Both the position numbers and the translations under genes were made by a program. The notes beneath the pieces were generated by a model, which worked only from the letters and a program-made list of their open reading frames with translations, ran no database searches and was not told the origin of the DNA. A stretch of DNA of 64,000 nt, taken from the NCBI RefSeq assembly GCF_013003965.1, contig NZ_CP053069.1, positions 3,441,419 through 3,505,418 on the forward strand. Direction: 5' to 3'. Positions within the stretch are counted from its first letter, which is position 1. Each line of letters starts with the position of its first letter. The DNA is from Usitatibacter rugosus (GTDB lineage: Bacteria; Pseudomonadota; Gammaproteobacteria; Burkholderiales; Usitatibacteraceae). Shown in pieces: positions 17,856 to 28,416 of the stretch.

Positions 17856-19052
17856 GTGGCCCGCGTCCTCTGCGCCTGGGAGTACGGGGGCGACCTCGGC
17901 CACATCCAGCGGCTCACCGCCCTCGCGGTCGCGTTGCGCGACGCGGGGCACGAACCGGCGCTCGCCTTCTCCAACCTCCAGCACGCGGGCGCCACGTCGC
18001 GCGGCTTCCGCTGCTACGCGGCACCGCTGACGACCGGCGTCGAACGCCCCAATCTCTCCCCCGCAAGCCTCGCCAGCATCCTGCTGGACCTCGGGTTCCA
18101 CGACGGCGGCGGCATCGAGGGGCCAGTCCGCGCGTGGCTCTCCCTCTTCGAGCTCGAGAAGCCCGATGCGATCGTCGCGGACTATGCACCGGTTGCACTG
18201 CTCGCCGCGCGAGTCGCGGGCATTCCGGCCGTCACCATCGGCAGCGGCTTCAGCTCGCCGCCCTCCGTGCATCCGCTGCCGAGCCTGCGCCCGTGGCAGG
18301 CGATCACCGAAGCCACGCTGCGCGGCGCCGACGAAGCGCTCACCGCGAGCGCGAACAAGGCGCTGACGGCACTCGGCGCGCGGCCCCTCGCGCAGGCCTC
18401 GGAGATCTTCGCCGCGCGCGACGACATCCTCTGCACGTTCGAGGAGCTGGATCCCTTCGGCCCGCGCGAGGACGCGGAATACCTGGGTCCGCTCGACGAA
18501 TCCGTGCCCGGTGAAGAGGTCACGTGGGCCGGCGATCGCCGCCCTCGCGTGTTCGCCTACCTGAAGCCGCGCTATCCGGGATTCATGGGGCTGCTCGCCG
18601 CGCTCGAGGCGACGGCCGGAGAGGCCATCGTCGTGGCACCCGGCCTCATGGCTCCGCAGGCGCAGGCCCTGTCGAAGCCGAACGTGCTCGTCGTCCCGCG
18701 CGCCGTCTCGCTCGCCCCCGTGCTCGCCGATTGCGACCTCTGCATCGGCCATGCCGGCCTCGGCCTCACGTCGAAGGCGCTCGCGGCGGGCGTGCCGATG
18801 GCATTGCTCCCGATGCACCTCGAGCAGTTCCTCATCGCGCGCCGCGTCGAGGCGCTCGGGGTTTCATCGCACGTGCGCCCCACGCCGCCCGATCGTCCGC
18901 TCCCCGATCCCACGCCGTGGATCGCGGGCTTGCTGCGCGACGAGGAGCGCAGGGCGAAAGCGAAGGTGCTGAGCGCGCGATTCGCGAGCCACTCGCCTCG
19001 CGCATCCGCGACGCGTGCGGCGGCACGCGTCTGCGCCATCCTCGGGGCCTAG
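17856..19052 (+). CDS. Glycosyltransferase, GT-B fold, first of a tandem pair
   Basis: A 398-residue soluble glycosyltransferase of the nucleotide-sugar UGT/MurG-like type. The N-terminal half starts VLCAWEYGGDLGHIQRLTA, with the GG/GH loop that contacts the acceptor and diphosphate; the C-terminal half has CIGHAGLGLTSKALAAGVPMALLP followed by HLEQFLIARRVEALG, the donor-binding region of this family. No signal peptide or membrane helix is seen. The start is a GTG at 17856 without a clear ribosome site. The next gene is a diverged copy three bases downstream. Donor and acceptor cannot be predicted; a glycolipid, secondary metabolite or surface glycan would all fit. The adjacent secreted beta-helix protein is a possible but unproven substrate. 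Confidence 0.75.
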   Translation: MARVLCAWEYGGDLGHIQRLTALAVALRDAGHEPALAFSNLQHAGATSRGFRCYAAPLTTGVERPNLSPASLASILLDLGFHDGGGIEGPVRAWLSLFELEKPDAIVADYAPVALLAARVAGIPAVTIGSGFSSPPSVHPLPSLRPWQAITEATLRGADEALTASANKALTALGARPLAQASEIFAARDDILCTFEELDPFGPREDAEYLGPLDESVPGEEVTWAGDRRPRVFAYLKPRYPGFMGLLAALEATAGEAIVVAPGLMAPQAQALSKPNVLVVPRAVSLAPVLADCDLCIGHAGLGLTSKALAAGVPMALLPMHLEQFLIARRVEALGVSSHVRPTPPDRPLPDPTPWIAGLLRDEERRAKAKVLSARFASHSPRASATRAAARVCAILGA

Positions 19053-19055
19053 AAC

Positions 19056-20255
19056 ATGGCGCGCATCGCCCTCGCGTGGGAGTACGGCGCGTCCTTCGGC
19101 CACGCGGCCGCCGTCGCCCGCCTCGGCGACGCGCTGCGACAGCGCGGTCACACGGTCTCTCTCATGCTGCGCGAGCTGCGCCCGCTGCAGGCGCTGCCCG
19201 AGACCCGCGCGCTCACGGTCTTCCAGGCGCCTGCATGGACGGCGGACGCACCGAACTTCACGCCGCGCAGCTTCGCGGAAGTGATGGTCGGCGCGGGCTA
19301 CCGCGATCCGGTCACGTTCTCGGGAATCCTCTCGGCGTGGCACGTGCTCTTCGCGGGCTGGAAGCCGGACCTCGTGATCGGCGACTACGCCCCCACGGCG
19401 CTCATCGCGGCACGCGCGCTCGGGATCCGCCGCGCCACCTACGGCAACGGCTTCTTCACGCCTCCGGCTGGAAGGCCGATGCCGCCGTTTCGCACCGACC
19501 TGCCGGCCCAGGAACAGGACATCGCGAACTCGGAGGCCTTCGTGCTCGGCATCGTGAATGGGGCGCTCGAGCGCCTGGGCGCCGCGCCCCTCGAATATCT
19601 CGCGCAGCAGTTCGAGGTCGACGAGCATTTCCTCTGTACATTTCCCGAGCTGGACCACTACTTCCCGCGATCGCGCGTGGGCTACTGGGGACCGCGCATG
19701 TCGATCGACCGCGGCCGCCTCACGGATTGGCCGGAGGGCCGCGGCAAGCGCGTACTGGTGTACTTGCCCGCCACACAACCGTCGCTCGACGACCTGTTCC
19801 GCCAACTGCGCGCACGGGGCGCGGAAGTCGTCGCCTACATTCCGCGCCTGGACGCCGCGCGGCGCGCGGCCTTCGCGTCACCGCACATCCGCATGAGCGA
19901 GGGGCCGGTTCGCCTGGACCGGCTGCTCGCGCGTTGCGACCTCATGGTCTCGCTGGGCGGCGACATCGCCCATGGCACGCTCGCGTTCGGAATCCCGCAG
20001 CTCCTCTTTCCGCAGCAGTTCGAGCAGCACATCACGGCCTTGCGCATGGAGACCCTCGGCGCCGCCCTCGCGGTTCGCGGCCCGGGTGTCGAGATCGCGC
20101 AGCAGGCGGGCAGCGTGGCGGAGCCCCTCGAGCGCGTGCTCCAGCAGCCGGGCTTCACGCTCGCGGCGCGCGCCTTCCGCGCCCGCTACCCGGCGTGGTC
20201 CCCTCAGGAGCAGCTGCGGCGCGTGGTCGCGAGGACGGAAGAGCTCGTCCGCTAA
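19056..20255 (+). CDS. Glycosyltransferase, GT-B fold, second of a tandem pair
   Basis: A 399-residue paralogue of the preceding gene. The opening IALAWEYGASFGHAAAVARL aligns with VLCAWEYGGDLGHIQRLTAL, and DLVIGDYAPTALIAARALGI aligns with DAIVADYAPVALLAARVAGI. The donor-site loop differs: here it reads SLGGDIAHGTLAFGIPQLLFP with FEQHITALRMETLG, where the first copy has GHAGLG. The two genes are separated by three bases and surely cotranscribed. The divergence at the donor loop suggests different sugar donors or that one copy has lost transfer activity (inference). Start ATG at 19056. Confidence 0.75.
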   Translation: MARIALAWEYGASFGHAAAVARLGDALRQRGHTVSLMLRELRPLQALPETRALTVFQAPAWTADAPNFTPRSFAEVMVGAGYRDPVTFSGILSAWHVLFAGWKPDLVIGDYAPTALIAARALGIRRATYGNGFFTPPAGRPMPPFRTDLPAQEQDIANSEAFVLGIVNGALERLGAAPLEYLAQQFEVDEHFLCTFPELDHYFPRSRVGYWGPRMSIDRGRLTDWPEGRGKRVLVYLPATQPSLDDLFRQLRARGAEVVAYIPRLDAARRAAFASPHIRMSEGPVRLDRLLARCDLMVSLGGDIAHGTLAFGIPQLLFPQQFEQHITALRMETLGAALAVRGPGVEIAQQAGSVAEPLERVLQQPGFTLAARAFRARYPAWSPQEQLRRVVARTEELVR

Positions 20256-20264
20256 GATGTCCTG

Positions 20265-20837
20265 ATGGACATCGTCGAACGCGTGCAACGCCTGCTGCGC
20301 CGTCCCGCCGCCGAGTGGGACGTGATCGACACCGAGCCGCACACGGTGCCCGGGCTCTTCACGCGCTACGTGATGCCGCTCGCGGCGATCCCGCCCGTGT
20401 GCGCCTTCCTCGGCTACTCGGTGATCGGCATCTCGAACGCGCGGCTGCCGATGTCCTATGGCGTCACGCACTTCGTGCTGTCGTACGGCCTGTCCCTCTT
20501 CGCGGTCTACGTGCTCGCGCTGGCGATCGACGCGCTGGCCGAGCCCTTCGGGGGCCGGGAGAACTTCGTGCAGGCGATGAAGGTCTCGGCGTTCGCGCCC
20601 ACCGCGGCGTGGCTCGCGGGCGCGTTCTCGCTCGTGCCCTGGGTGTCGATCCTGAGCCTCGCCGGCGGCCTGTACAGCCTCTACCTGCTGTACCTGGCCC
20701 TCCCCCGGCTGATGAAGGTGCCCGAGCAGCAGGCGATCGGGTATACGACCGTGCTGATGGTCGTGGCGCTCGTGGTGACGGTGGCCGCGACGGCCCTGCC
20801 CTACCTGGCCATCCCGCCTTCGATGCGCGGGTTCTGA
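20265..20837 (+). CDS. Yip1-domain inner-membrane protein
   Basis: A 190-residue protein with about five membrane helices and the Yip1 family layout: a short amphipathic start RVQRLLRRPAAEWDVI followed by ARLPMSYGVTHFVLSYG and VPWVSILSLAGGLYSLYLLY. The motif LYLLYLALPRLMKVPEQQA is typical. Bacterial Yip1 proteins have no established biochemical role. It lies 9 bases after the second glycosyltransferase gene and may belong to the same transcript, and it converges with rppH. Confidence 0.78.
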   Translation: MDIVERVQRLLRRPAAEWDVIDTEPHTVPGLFTRYVMPLAAIPPVCAFLGYSVIGISNARLPMSYGVTHFVLSYGLSLFAVYVLALAIDALAEPFGGRENFVQAMKVSAFAPTAAWLAGAFSLVPWVSILSLAGGLYSLYLLYLALPRLMKVPEQQAIGYTTVLMVVALVVTVAATALPYLAIPPSMRGF

Positions 20838-20842
20838 CGGCT

Positions 20843-21430
20843 CTAGCTGGGCAGCGGGTCGGTCCCCGGCGGCACGACGATCTGCGGACGCGGCGTGCGC
20901 GGGCGTTGCCCCTGCTTGCGCCGGCGTCCGTAGGGCGAGATACCGGAGAGGTTCGGGCGCACGTCGAGGAAGCCGGCCAACTGCTCCAGGGCCTGGCGAT
21001 AGACGTCGCGCTTGAAGTCGATGACCGTGTCGAGCGGCACCCAGTAGTCGTGCCAACGCCAGGCGTCGAACTCGGGATGCCCCGAGGCTCGCAGGGAGAC
21101 GTCGCAATCACGGCCGACCAGGCGCAGCAGGAACCAGATCTGCTTCTGGCCCTTGTAGGTGCCGCGCCACTCGCGCTTCACCCAGTGCGTGGGCACGTGA
21201 TAGTGCAGCCAGTCGCGCGTGCGCCCGAGAATCTGGACGTGGTGCGCTTCGAGCCCCGTCTCTTCCTTCAGCTCCCGGTACATCGCCTGCTCGGGAGTTT
21301 CCCCCGGCTTGATGCCGCCCTGGGGGAACTGCCAGGCGTGCTCCTTGATGCGCTTACCCCAAAACACCTGGTTCTTCGTGTTGCAGAGCACGATGGCGAC
21401 GTTCGGGCGGTATCCGTCCCGATCGATCAT
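20843..21430 (-). CDS. rppH: RNA pyrophosphohydrolase
   Basis: A 195-residue Nudix hydrolase that removes pyrophosphate from the 5' end of mRNA and so starts its decay. The Nudix box [20 protein letters not shown] is complete, and WQFPQGGI and [19 protein letters not shown] are characteristic of RppH. The start [11 protein letters not shown] at 21430 matches the family; four extra in-frame residues upstream to 21442 are less likely. The C-terminal tail is proline- and arginine-rich. It is divergent from proS with 145 bases between, the arrangement seen in other betaproteobacteria. Confidence 0.95.
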   Translation of the reverse strand: MIDRDGYRPNVAIVLCNTKNQVFWGKRIKEHAWQFPQGGIKPGETPEQAMYRELKEETGLEAHHVQILGRTRDWLHYHVPTHWVKREWRGTYKGQKQIWFLLRLVGRDCDVSLRASGHPEFDAWRWHDYWVPLDTVIDFKRDVYRQALEQLAGFLDVRPNLSGISPYGRRRKQGQRPRTPRPQIVVPPGTDPLPS

Positions 21431-21575
21431 GTCGGCCACCACTAATTCGTAGAGTTATCCCATTCTTGCACAGTTGGGAGCACTCGCCAACGTAGGGCCC
21501 CGGCGCGCCATCCTGTAGAATGCTGCACTGCAACCTGCTGATTTGATTCAATAACCCCTGCATCCCGGAGAAGTC

Positions 21576-23290
<1,715 letters not shown>

Positions 23291-23294
<4 letters not shown>

Positions 23295-23830
23295 GCTGGC
23301 CGGGCGCCCGCCTGTTTCCGATCGGGGTCACGCTCGAGACGGAACGCCTGCGCCTGCGCATCCTCGAGGAGCGCGATCTCGATCCGCTCGCGACGATGTA
23401 CGCCGACCCCGAGACGATGCGTTACCTCGGCGAAGGCAAGGTCGTGAGCCGCGCCGACACATGGCGGGCCATCTCGGGCGGGCTCGGCCACTGGCTGCTC
23501 CGCGGCTATGGCATGTGGGCGGTGGAGACGCGCGAGGCCGGCGAGTTCGTCGGGCGCGTGGGCTTCATCGACCCCGAAGGCTGGCCGGGATTCGAGCTGG
23601 GCTACATGATCGGACGCCCGTACTGGGGCCGGGGCTACGCGATCGAGTCCGCGCGCGCGGCGTACGCCTATGCGAAGGACGTGCTCCATCGCGACCGCGT
23701 GATCAGCCTCATCCGCCCGGGCAATGCGCCCTCGGTGCGCGTCGCGGAGAAGCTGGGCTTCGTCCGCGACGGCATGGTCGAGCTCCTCGGCCAGCCCGCG
23801 ATGGTCTATGCCAACAAGACAACCTCCTAG
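23291..23830 (+). CDS. GNAT-family N-acetyltransferase (RimJ/RimL type)
   Basis: A 179-residue acetyltransferase. [21 protein letters not shown] opens the domain in the RimJ-like way; the acetyl-CoA loop is [18 protein letters not shown] and the end is [18 protein letters not shown]. Members modify protein N termini, ribosomal proteins or small molecules, and the substrate is not predictable here. The start is a GTG overlapping the proS stop by GTGA, so it is translated with proS. Confidence 0.85.
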
Positions 23831-24428
23831 CCTTGCCGCGCGGCGCTCGGCGCTCGCGGCCCTCGCCGCGCTGCCCGCGTCGCTCCTCCTTCCGTACGGC
23901 GCCTCCGCCGGCGACCAGAAATACGAAGTGCTCTCGGCCTCGGTGCGCGCGACACTTGCCGGCGCCGTGCGCGACCGCAGCACCTTCGACTGGAACGACC
24001 TCGATTTGCGCGCGTGGGTGCGCGTGATGACCCCGCGCGTACGTCCCTACTTCAAGGACGAGGAGAACGCGCGCAACTTCCTCGCGCTGGTGAGCTACGA
24101 GGCGAAGCGCTCGGGCCTCGATCCGCACATGGTGCTCGCGGTGATCGAAGTCGAGAGCCGGTTCCGCAAGTACGCCGTGTCGAAGGCCGGGGCCCGCGGC
24201 TACATGCAGGTGATGCCGTTCTGGGTGAAGGAGCTGGGCGAAGGCAGCCAGAGCCTGTTCCCCGAGCGCGTGAACCTGCGCTACGGCTGCGTGATCCTGC
24301 GGCACTACCTGGATCGCGAGAAGGGCAACATGGGCAACGCGCTCGCGCGCTACAACGGTTCGCTCGGCCGCGACGAGTATCCCGGGAAGGTGTTCGCCGC
24401 CTTCCGGTCGCGCTGGGCGCTGGGCTAG
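23808..24428 (+). CDS. Periplasmic lytic transglycosylase (SLT domain)
   Basis: A 206-residue exported peptidoglycan-cleaving enzyme. The N terminus has a twin-arginine-like basic start and a hydrophobic signal (LAALAALPASLLLPYGASAG). The SLT domain follows with the catalytic Glu in VLAVIEVESRFRKYA, then SKAGARGYMQVMPFW and ALARYNGSLG. Enzymes of this family cut the glycan strand to leave 1,6-anhydromuramic ends, the substrate type recycled through AmpD. The ATG at 23808 overlaps the acetyltransferase gene by 23 bases and has no strong ribosome site, so the start is less sure than the domain. Its stop codon shares the four bases CTAG with the stop of the convergent thioredoxin gene. Confidence 0.87.
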   Translation: MPTRQPPSLAARRSALAALAALPASLLLPYGASAGDQKYEVLSASVRATLAGAVRDRSTFDWNDLDLRAWVRVMTPRVRPYFKDEENARNFLALVSYEAKRSGLDPHMVLAVIEVESRFRKYAVSKAGARGYMQVMPFWVKELGEGSQSLFPERVNLRYGCVILRHYLDREKGNMGNALARYNGSLGRDEYPGKVFAAFRSRWALG

Positions 24429-24895
24429 GCCTTCGGCCGCTTCGTGGTGTCTTCGAGGAAGCGCTTCGAGACCGTGCCCAGGCGGTCGTAGATCTTCTTG
24501 CCGGTGGGGTCGAACACCATCGTCACCGGCAGCCCCTTCACTTTCCCGAATTGCTTCTCGATGGTCTCGTCCTCGAGCACCAGCGGATATTCGTGCCCGA
24601 CCTTCTTCGCGAACTGCTTGGTCTTTTCGACGCCGTCTTCCACGTCCATCGCGATGCCGAGCACGACGACCTCCGGATGCGCGCGGCGGAACTCCGCGAT
24701 GTCGGGGATCTCCTTCACGCAAGGCGCGCACCACGTTGCCCAGAAGTTCACGACGACCCAGCGGCCCTTGTAGCTCGCGAGGTCGTGCTTGGCGCCGGCA
24801 GTGTCCGTCACCGTCCACGCACGGGCGTCGAAGCACGCCAGGGCGAGCACGGCGGCAAAAACGCCGAAAAAGCCCGCTAAACGTTTGGTTTTCAA
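24425..24895 (-). CDS. TlpA/ResA-like exported thioredoxin
   Basis: A 156-residue periplasmic thiol-disulfide protein. A signal peptide (KRLAGFFGVFAAVLALACFDARA) is followed by a thioredoxin fold with the active site WCAPC (Cys56 and Cys59) in VVVNFWATWCAPCVKEIPD. The cis-proline loop is KGLPVTMVFDPTGK. Proteins of this type reduce disulfides, for example in apocytochrome c or outer-membrane proteins. No cytochrome maturation gene is nearby. It converges with the lytic transglycosylase gene and both stop codons use the same CTAG. Confidence 0.9.
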   Translation of the reverse strand: MKTKRLAGFFGVFAAVLALACFDARAWTVTDTAGAKHDLASYKGRWVVVNFWATWCAPCVKEIPDIAEFRRAHPEVVVLGIAMDVEDGVEKTKQFAKKVGHEYPLVLEDETIEKQFGKVKGLPVTMVFDPTGKKIYDRLGTVSKRFLEDTTKRPKA

Positions 24896-25000
24896 AAGCT
24901 TTTCCTCTATCCTTGGGCTTCACCGGCTGGCAGACCGGGAAGAATAAAAAGTCCATACAAATCAAAGCTCAACAAGAGCTTAGCAGAGACTCGCGCCCCC

Positions 25001-26572
25001 ATGCCGCTCGACCTGTCGGTCCCCGTCCGTACTGCCCCTCCGAAAGACCTCGAAATCCGTCCCAAGCAGGCCAAGGCCTGGCTGGAGGCGCTTCCGCTCG
25101 CCCAAAGCATCGAGGCGGCGAAGATGATCAGCGTCAACCTCGTGGCGTTGAGCCGCGCGAAGGTCGATGTCGACGATCGCCTGGCCCTCCTCGAAGCCTA
25201 TCGACCGATTGCCGCCGTCGTCCTCGACGAGCTCGATGCGGTGTACTCGAAATCGCCGCTGCCACTCTCCGCGAAGGCACGCGAATGCCTAGGCCTCGCG
25301 CGCGAGATCGCCGCCGAGATGGCCAACGGCTACAAGATCGCGATCGTCGAGAAGACCGGCAAGCTGATCGCGTTCGGTGCGAAGAAGCAACTCCCGCTGC
25401 TCGTCTTCCGCGCGATGGAGTACAGCTCCGAAGGCCTGCGCGCCGCGTACAAGTCGTACACCGCATTGAGCGCCGGCGCGTGGAAGGAGATGCACGCGCT
25501 CTATCTCTTCGCCGCGCAGGAAGGCATCGCCGGAGAAGTGGGCGACGCGGAGACCAAGCTCACGATCAACGACCTCTACGCCGAGTCGCTGCTGCTCTCG
25601 CTCACCGATCCCTACCGCCTGATCCAGGGCGAGGTGGACAAGGCCGTCGAGCTGCTGCGCGCCAACCGCGGCCTCGCCACGCTCGGCACGTCCCGCCCCG
25701 CGACCAGCGCCGCCGCGCACTTCCTCGTGCCGTGCGACACCGACAAGGCCCCCAAGCCGCTCACGGGCGCGGATGATCCCGGCGGGCCGAACGCGCGCCT
25801 GCTCGACGCCAACCCGCTCGTCGATCGCCTGCGCCAGCGCAAGTCCGCCATCGATTCGGGCAACGTCTCGTCGACCATGAGCAAGATGGTGAGCTTCGAC
25901 ACGATGCAGCTCATGCTGAAGCTGATCGTGCTGTGGGGCGATCCGCCGAAGCGAGCCTTCCGCCGCGATGCGATGGATACGCGCGTGGCGATCTGCGCGG
26001 GCCTGCGCGCGGTGAGCCACTTCGTCGCGGAGCAGCAGCGCGTGGACATCGCGGCCGAGGCCGAGGCGATCGACAGCGGCGCCACGGTCCCGCTCATCAA
26101 CGTGCCGCAGGACGAGGCCTCCAGGGGCATGCTCTCCGAGTGGGACGTGGTGAATTCGAGCGCGGGCGGCCTCAAGGTCCATCGCGACGGCTCCACCAGC
26201 CAGGGCATCAGCGTCGGCGAGGCGGTCGGCATCAAGTTCCTCGGCAAGGCGCGGTGGACCATCGGCGTCGTGCGCTGGGTCACGAGCCTCGAGGACGGCG
26301 GCCTGGAGTTCGGCATCCAGTTCCTGGCCCCCGCGGCACGCGCCGTCGCGGTGACGCCGACCATCAACTCGACCAGCACGGTGAAGATCGGTTTGCTGCT
26401 GCACGAGTCGGAGCAGTCCACGGAAGCGGATTCGCTCCTCACGCCCCCCGCCACCTACGCGGATCTTCGCGAATACGAGGTCGAGGAAGACGGCACCGTG
26501 GTGGTGGTGCGCGCGACCAGCCTCATCGAGAAGACCGGGCGCTTCGAGCTCTTCCACATCTCACCGTCCTGA
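25001..26572 (+). CDS. Uncharacterised protein with possible C-terminal PilZ-like barrel
   Basis: A 523-residue soluble protein. About residues 1-350 are alpha-helical and resemble no domain I can name with certainty. After residue 385 the segment SSAGGLKVHRDGSTSQGISV, GEAVGIKFLGKARWTIGVVRW and LEFGIQFLAP resembles the barrel of PilZ-like proteins, which bind cyclic di-GMP, but the RxxxR and D/NxSxxG signature is not clearly present, so ligand binding is uncertain. No signal peptide is seen. Two GGDEF-EAL proteins occur elsewhere in the window. The gene converges with yihY, overlapping by 12 bases. Similar proteins in betaproteobacteria are generally annotated as hypothetical; the assignment is tentative. 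Confidence 0.5.
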   Translation: MPLDLSVPVRTAPPKDLEIRPKQAKAWLEALPLAQSIEAAKMISVNLVALSRAKVDVDDRLALLEAYRPIAAVVLDELDAVYSKSPLPLSAKARECLGLAREIAAEMANGYKIAIVEKTGKLIAFGAKKQLPLLVFRAMEYSSEGLRAAYKSYTALSAGAWKEMHALYLFAAQEGIAGEVGDAETKLTINDLYAESLLLSLTDPYRLIQGEVDKAVELLRANRGLATLGTSRPATSAAAHFLVPCDTDKAPKPLTGADDPGGPNARLLDANPLVDRLRQRKSAIDSGNVSSTMSKMVSFDTMQLMLKLIVLWGDPPKRAFRRDAMDTRVAICAGLRAVSHFVAEQQRVDIAAEAEAIDSGATVPLINVPQDEASRGMLSEWDVVNSSAGGLKVHRDGSTSQGISVGEAVGIKFLGKARWTIGVVRWVTSLEDGGLEFGIQFLAPAARAVAVTPTINSTSTVKIGLLLHESEQSTEADSLLTPPATYADLREYEVEEDGTVVVVRATSLIEKTGRFELFHISPS

Positions 26573-27787
26573 GGCGGCGTCCTCCGGGGGCATGCTGTCG
26601 CGCAGCGCCGCGAGCGGGCGGTTCAGCAGCGCCTGGAACTGGTCGATGACGTCGCCGATCTCGCCCTCGTAGCCCACCCATTCCTCGGGCTCCAGGCGCG
26701 CGCCGGGCGCGATGACGGCGCGATACAGGTCACCCAGCGAGATCTCCTCGGGCCGGCGCGCCAGCAGGAACCCGTGCTTGCCTTCCTGCTTCACGACGCC
26801 CGCGTCGACGAGGTGGTGAAGCGCGTCCTCCAGCTGGTCCGACGGGATCGCGGCGGCCTTCTGCAGGTCCTGGAACTCGACGGCCTGGCCCTTGGCGTGC
26901 ACCAGCAGGCGGCCCAGCTCCACCACGTCGCGAAAGCGCGCGCCCGGCGAGGACACGCGTTTCCACAGCGCCCCGTGCAGGTAGCCGATCGACACCGTGA
27001 TCTCGGCGCCGAAGAGGATCACGAGCCACGAGAAGTACACCCAGATCAGGAACAGCGGAATCGTGGCGAACGTGCCGTAGACCAGGCTGTACGTCGGCAC
27101 CTTCGCGACGTAGTACGCGAAGATCTCCTTCATCGCCTCGAAGAGCAGCGCCGCGACGAAGCCGCCGGCGAGCGCATGCGTCCACGGCACTCGCCGGTGC
27201 GGCACGATCTGGTAGGCGAGGAAGAACGCGAACGAGCTCACCGCGATGGGCGCCACCTTGAGGAGATAGGGGCGGAAATCCTTGGGCACGTCCGTGACGC
27301 CGGCGGAGAGCGTGAGCAGGTACGTGGTCACCGTGACGCTGATGCCCACGAGGATGGGCCCGATCGCGAGCAGCGCCACGTACGCGAGGATCGAGATCGG
27401 CCAGGGGCGGTTGCGGCGCACGCGCCAGATCGTGTTCAGCGAGCGGTCCACGGCCCACATCATCCCGACGCCCATCACGAAGAGCGCGCCGAAGCTGATG
27501 CCCGTCACCCGGGCGGCGTTGCGCGCGAATGGCTCCATGTATTCGACGATGATCTTCCCGGCCAGCTCCGGCACCAGGTTCAGCAGCAGGAAGACCTTCA
27601 GCCGCACCATGATCTGCTCGAAGAACGGCAACGAGGAGAGCATCGCGACGCCGATGGCGAAGACGGGTACCAGCGCCAGCAGCGTGGTATAGGTGAGGCT
27701 CGCGGCGATCTGCGGGCAGCGGTCCTCGGTCCAGCGCCGCAGCACGAAACGCAGGAAGCCGAAGACGTCGAGGAGTTTTCGCAGCAT
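26561..27787 (-). CDS. YihY-family inner-membrane protein with C-terminal winged-helix extension
   Basis: A 408-residue protein. About the first 290 residues form six membrane helices of the YihY/UPF0761 family, formerly named RNase BN, with AASLTYTTLLALVPVFAIG, SLNTIWRVRRNRPW and FLIWVYFSWLVILFGAE. The last 120 residues are cytoplasmic and look like a winged helix (ELGRLLVHAKGQAVEFQDL, QLEDALHHLVDAGVVKQEG), a fusion common in proteobacterial members. The nuclease name is obsolete and the true role is not settled. The start ATG at 27787 is preceded by a purine-rich stretch; it is divergent from wrbA with 35 bases between. Confidence 0.88.
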   Translation of the reverse strand: MLRKLLDVFGFLRFVLRRWTEDRCPQIAASLTYTTLLALVPVFAIGVAMLSSLPFFEQIMVRLKVFLLLNLVPELAGKIIVEYMEPFARNAARVTGISFGALFVMGVGMMWAVDRSLNTIWRVRRNRPWPISILAYVALLAIGPILVGISVTVTTYLLTLSAGVTDVPKDFRPYLLKVAPIAVSSFAFFLAYQIVPHRRVPWTHALAGGFVAALLFEAMKEIFAYYVAKVPTYSLVYGTFATIPLFLIWVYFSWLVILFGAEITVSIGYLHGALWKRVSSPGARFRDVVELGRLLVHAKGQAVEFQDLQKAAAIPSDQLEDALHHLVDAGVVKQEGKHGFLLARRPEEISLGDLYRAVIAPGARLEPEEWVGYEGEIGDVIDQFQALLNRPLAALRDSMPPEDAASGR

Positions 27788-27822
27788 GGGATGGGAGACC
27801 GCGGCGGTATCATAGCAGCGCC

Positions 27823-28416
27823 ATGGCAGACATCCTCGTCCTCTACTACAGCGCATCGGGCTCCGTGAAGGCGCTCGCCCAATCCGTCGCGCGCGGCATC
27901 GACAGCGTGGAAAGCATGCACGCGCGCGTCCGCACGGTGCCGAAGGTGGCGCCGGTGACGGAAGTCGCTGCTCCTGCCGTTCCGCCGGAAGGCGCGCCCT
28001 ACGTCGAGCGCCGCGATCTCGTCGAATGCGCGGGCATCGCTCTTGGCTCGCCGACACGCTTCGGCAACATGGCCGCGCCGATGAAGCACTTCATCGACGG
28101 CCTCGGCGCCGAGTGGGCCGCCGGCACGCTGGTGGGGAAGCCCGCCGCGGTCTTTTCCTCCACGGCGACGATGCACGGCGGGCAGGAAACGACGCTGGTC
28201 ACGATGATGGTCCCGCTGCTGCACCACGGGATGCTCATCGTCGGCATTCCGTACACGGAGGGCGAGCTGAACAGCACGCGCTCGGGCGGCACGCCGTACG
28301 GAGCGACGCACGTGTCGGGCAGCGCCAACGACCGGCCCGTCACCGACGAGGAATCGAAGCTCGCCTTCGCCCTGGGACGCCGGCTCGCGACGGTGGCGAA
28401 GAAGCTCTCGGCGTGA
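27823..28416 (+). CDS. wrbA: NAD(P)H:quinone oxidoreductase, WrbA type
   Basis: A 197-residue flavodoxin-fold enzyme that reduces quinones with two electrons and so limits redox cycling. The FMN phosphate loop is LYYSASGSVKALAQSVARG; GSPTRFGNMAAPMKHFID and FSSTATMHGGQETT are standard WrbA motifs, and GMLIVGIPYTEGEL follows. Length is as usual. DUF2069 follows with a GTGA overlap, a pairing common in betaproteobacteria. Confidence 0.93.
   Translation: MADILVLYYSASGSVKALAQSVARGIDSVESMHARVRTVPKVAPVTEVAAPAVPPEGAPYVERRDLVECAGIALGSPTRFGNMAAPMKHFIDGLGAEWAAGTLVGKPAAVFSSTATMHGGQETTLVTMMVPLLHHGMLIVGIPYTEGELNSTRSGGTPYGATHVSGSANDRPVTDEESKLAFALGRRLATVAKKLSA

Noticed and set aside
21431-21575. Promoters of rppH and proS in their divergent gap
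   Set aside because: TAGAAT near 21515 could be a -10 box for proS but no -35 box lies at the right distance, and nothing convincing faces rppH.
26561-27787. Ribonuclease BN as the function of the YihY gene
   Set aside because: The name came from a historical misassignment; true RNase BN is a zinc-dependent hydrolase, and this is a membrane protein.
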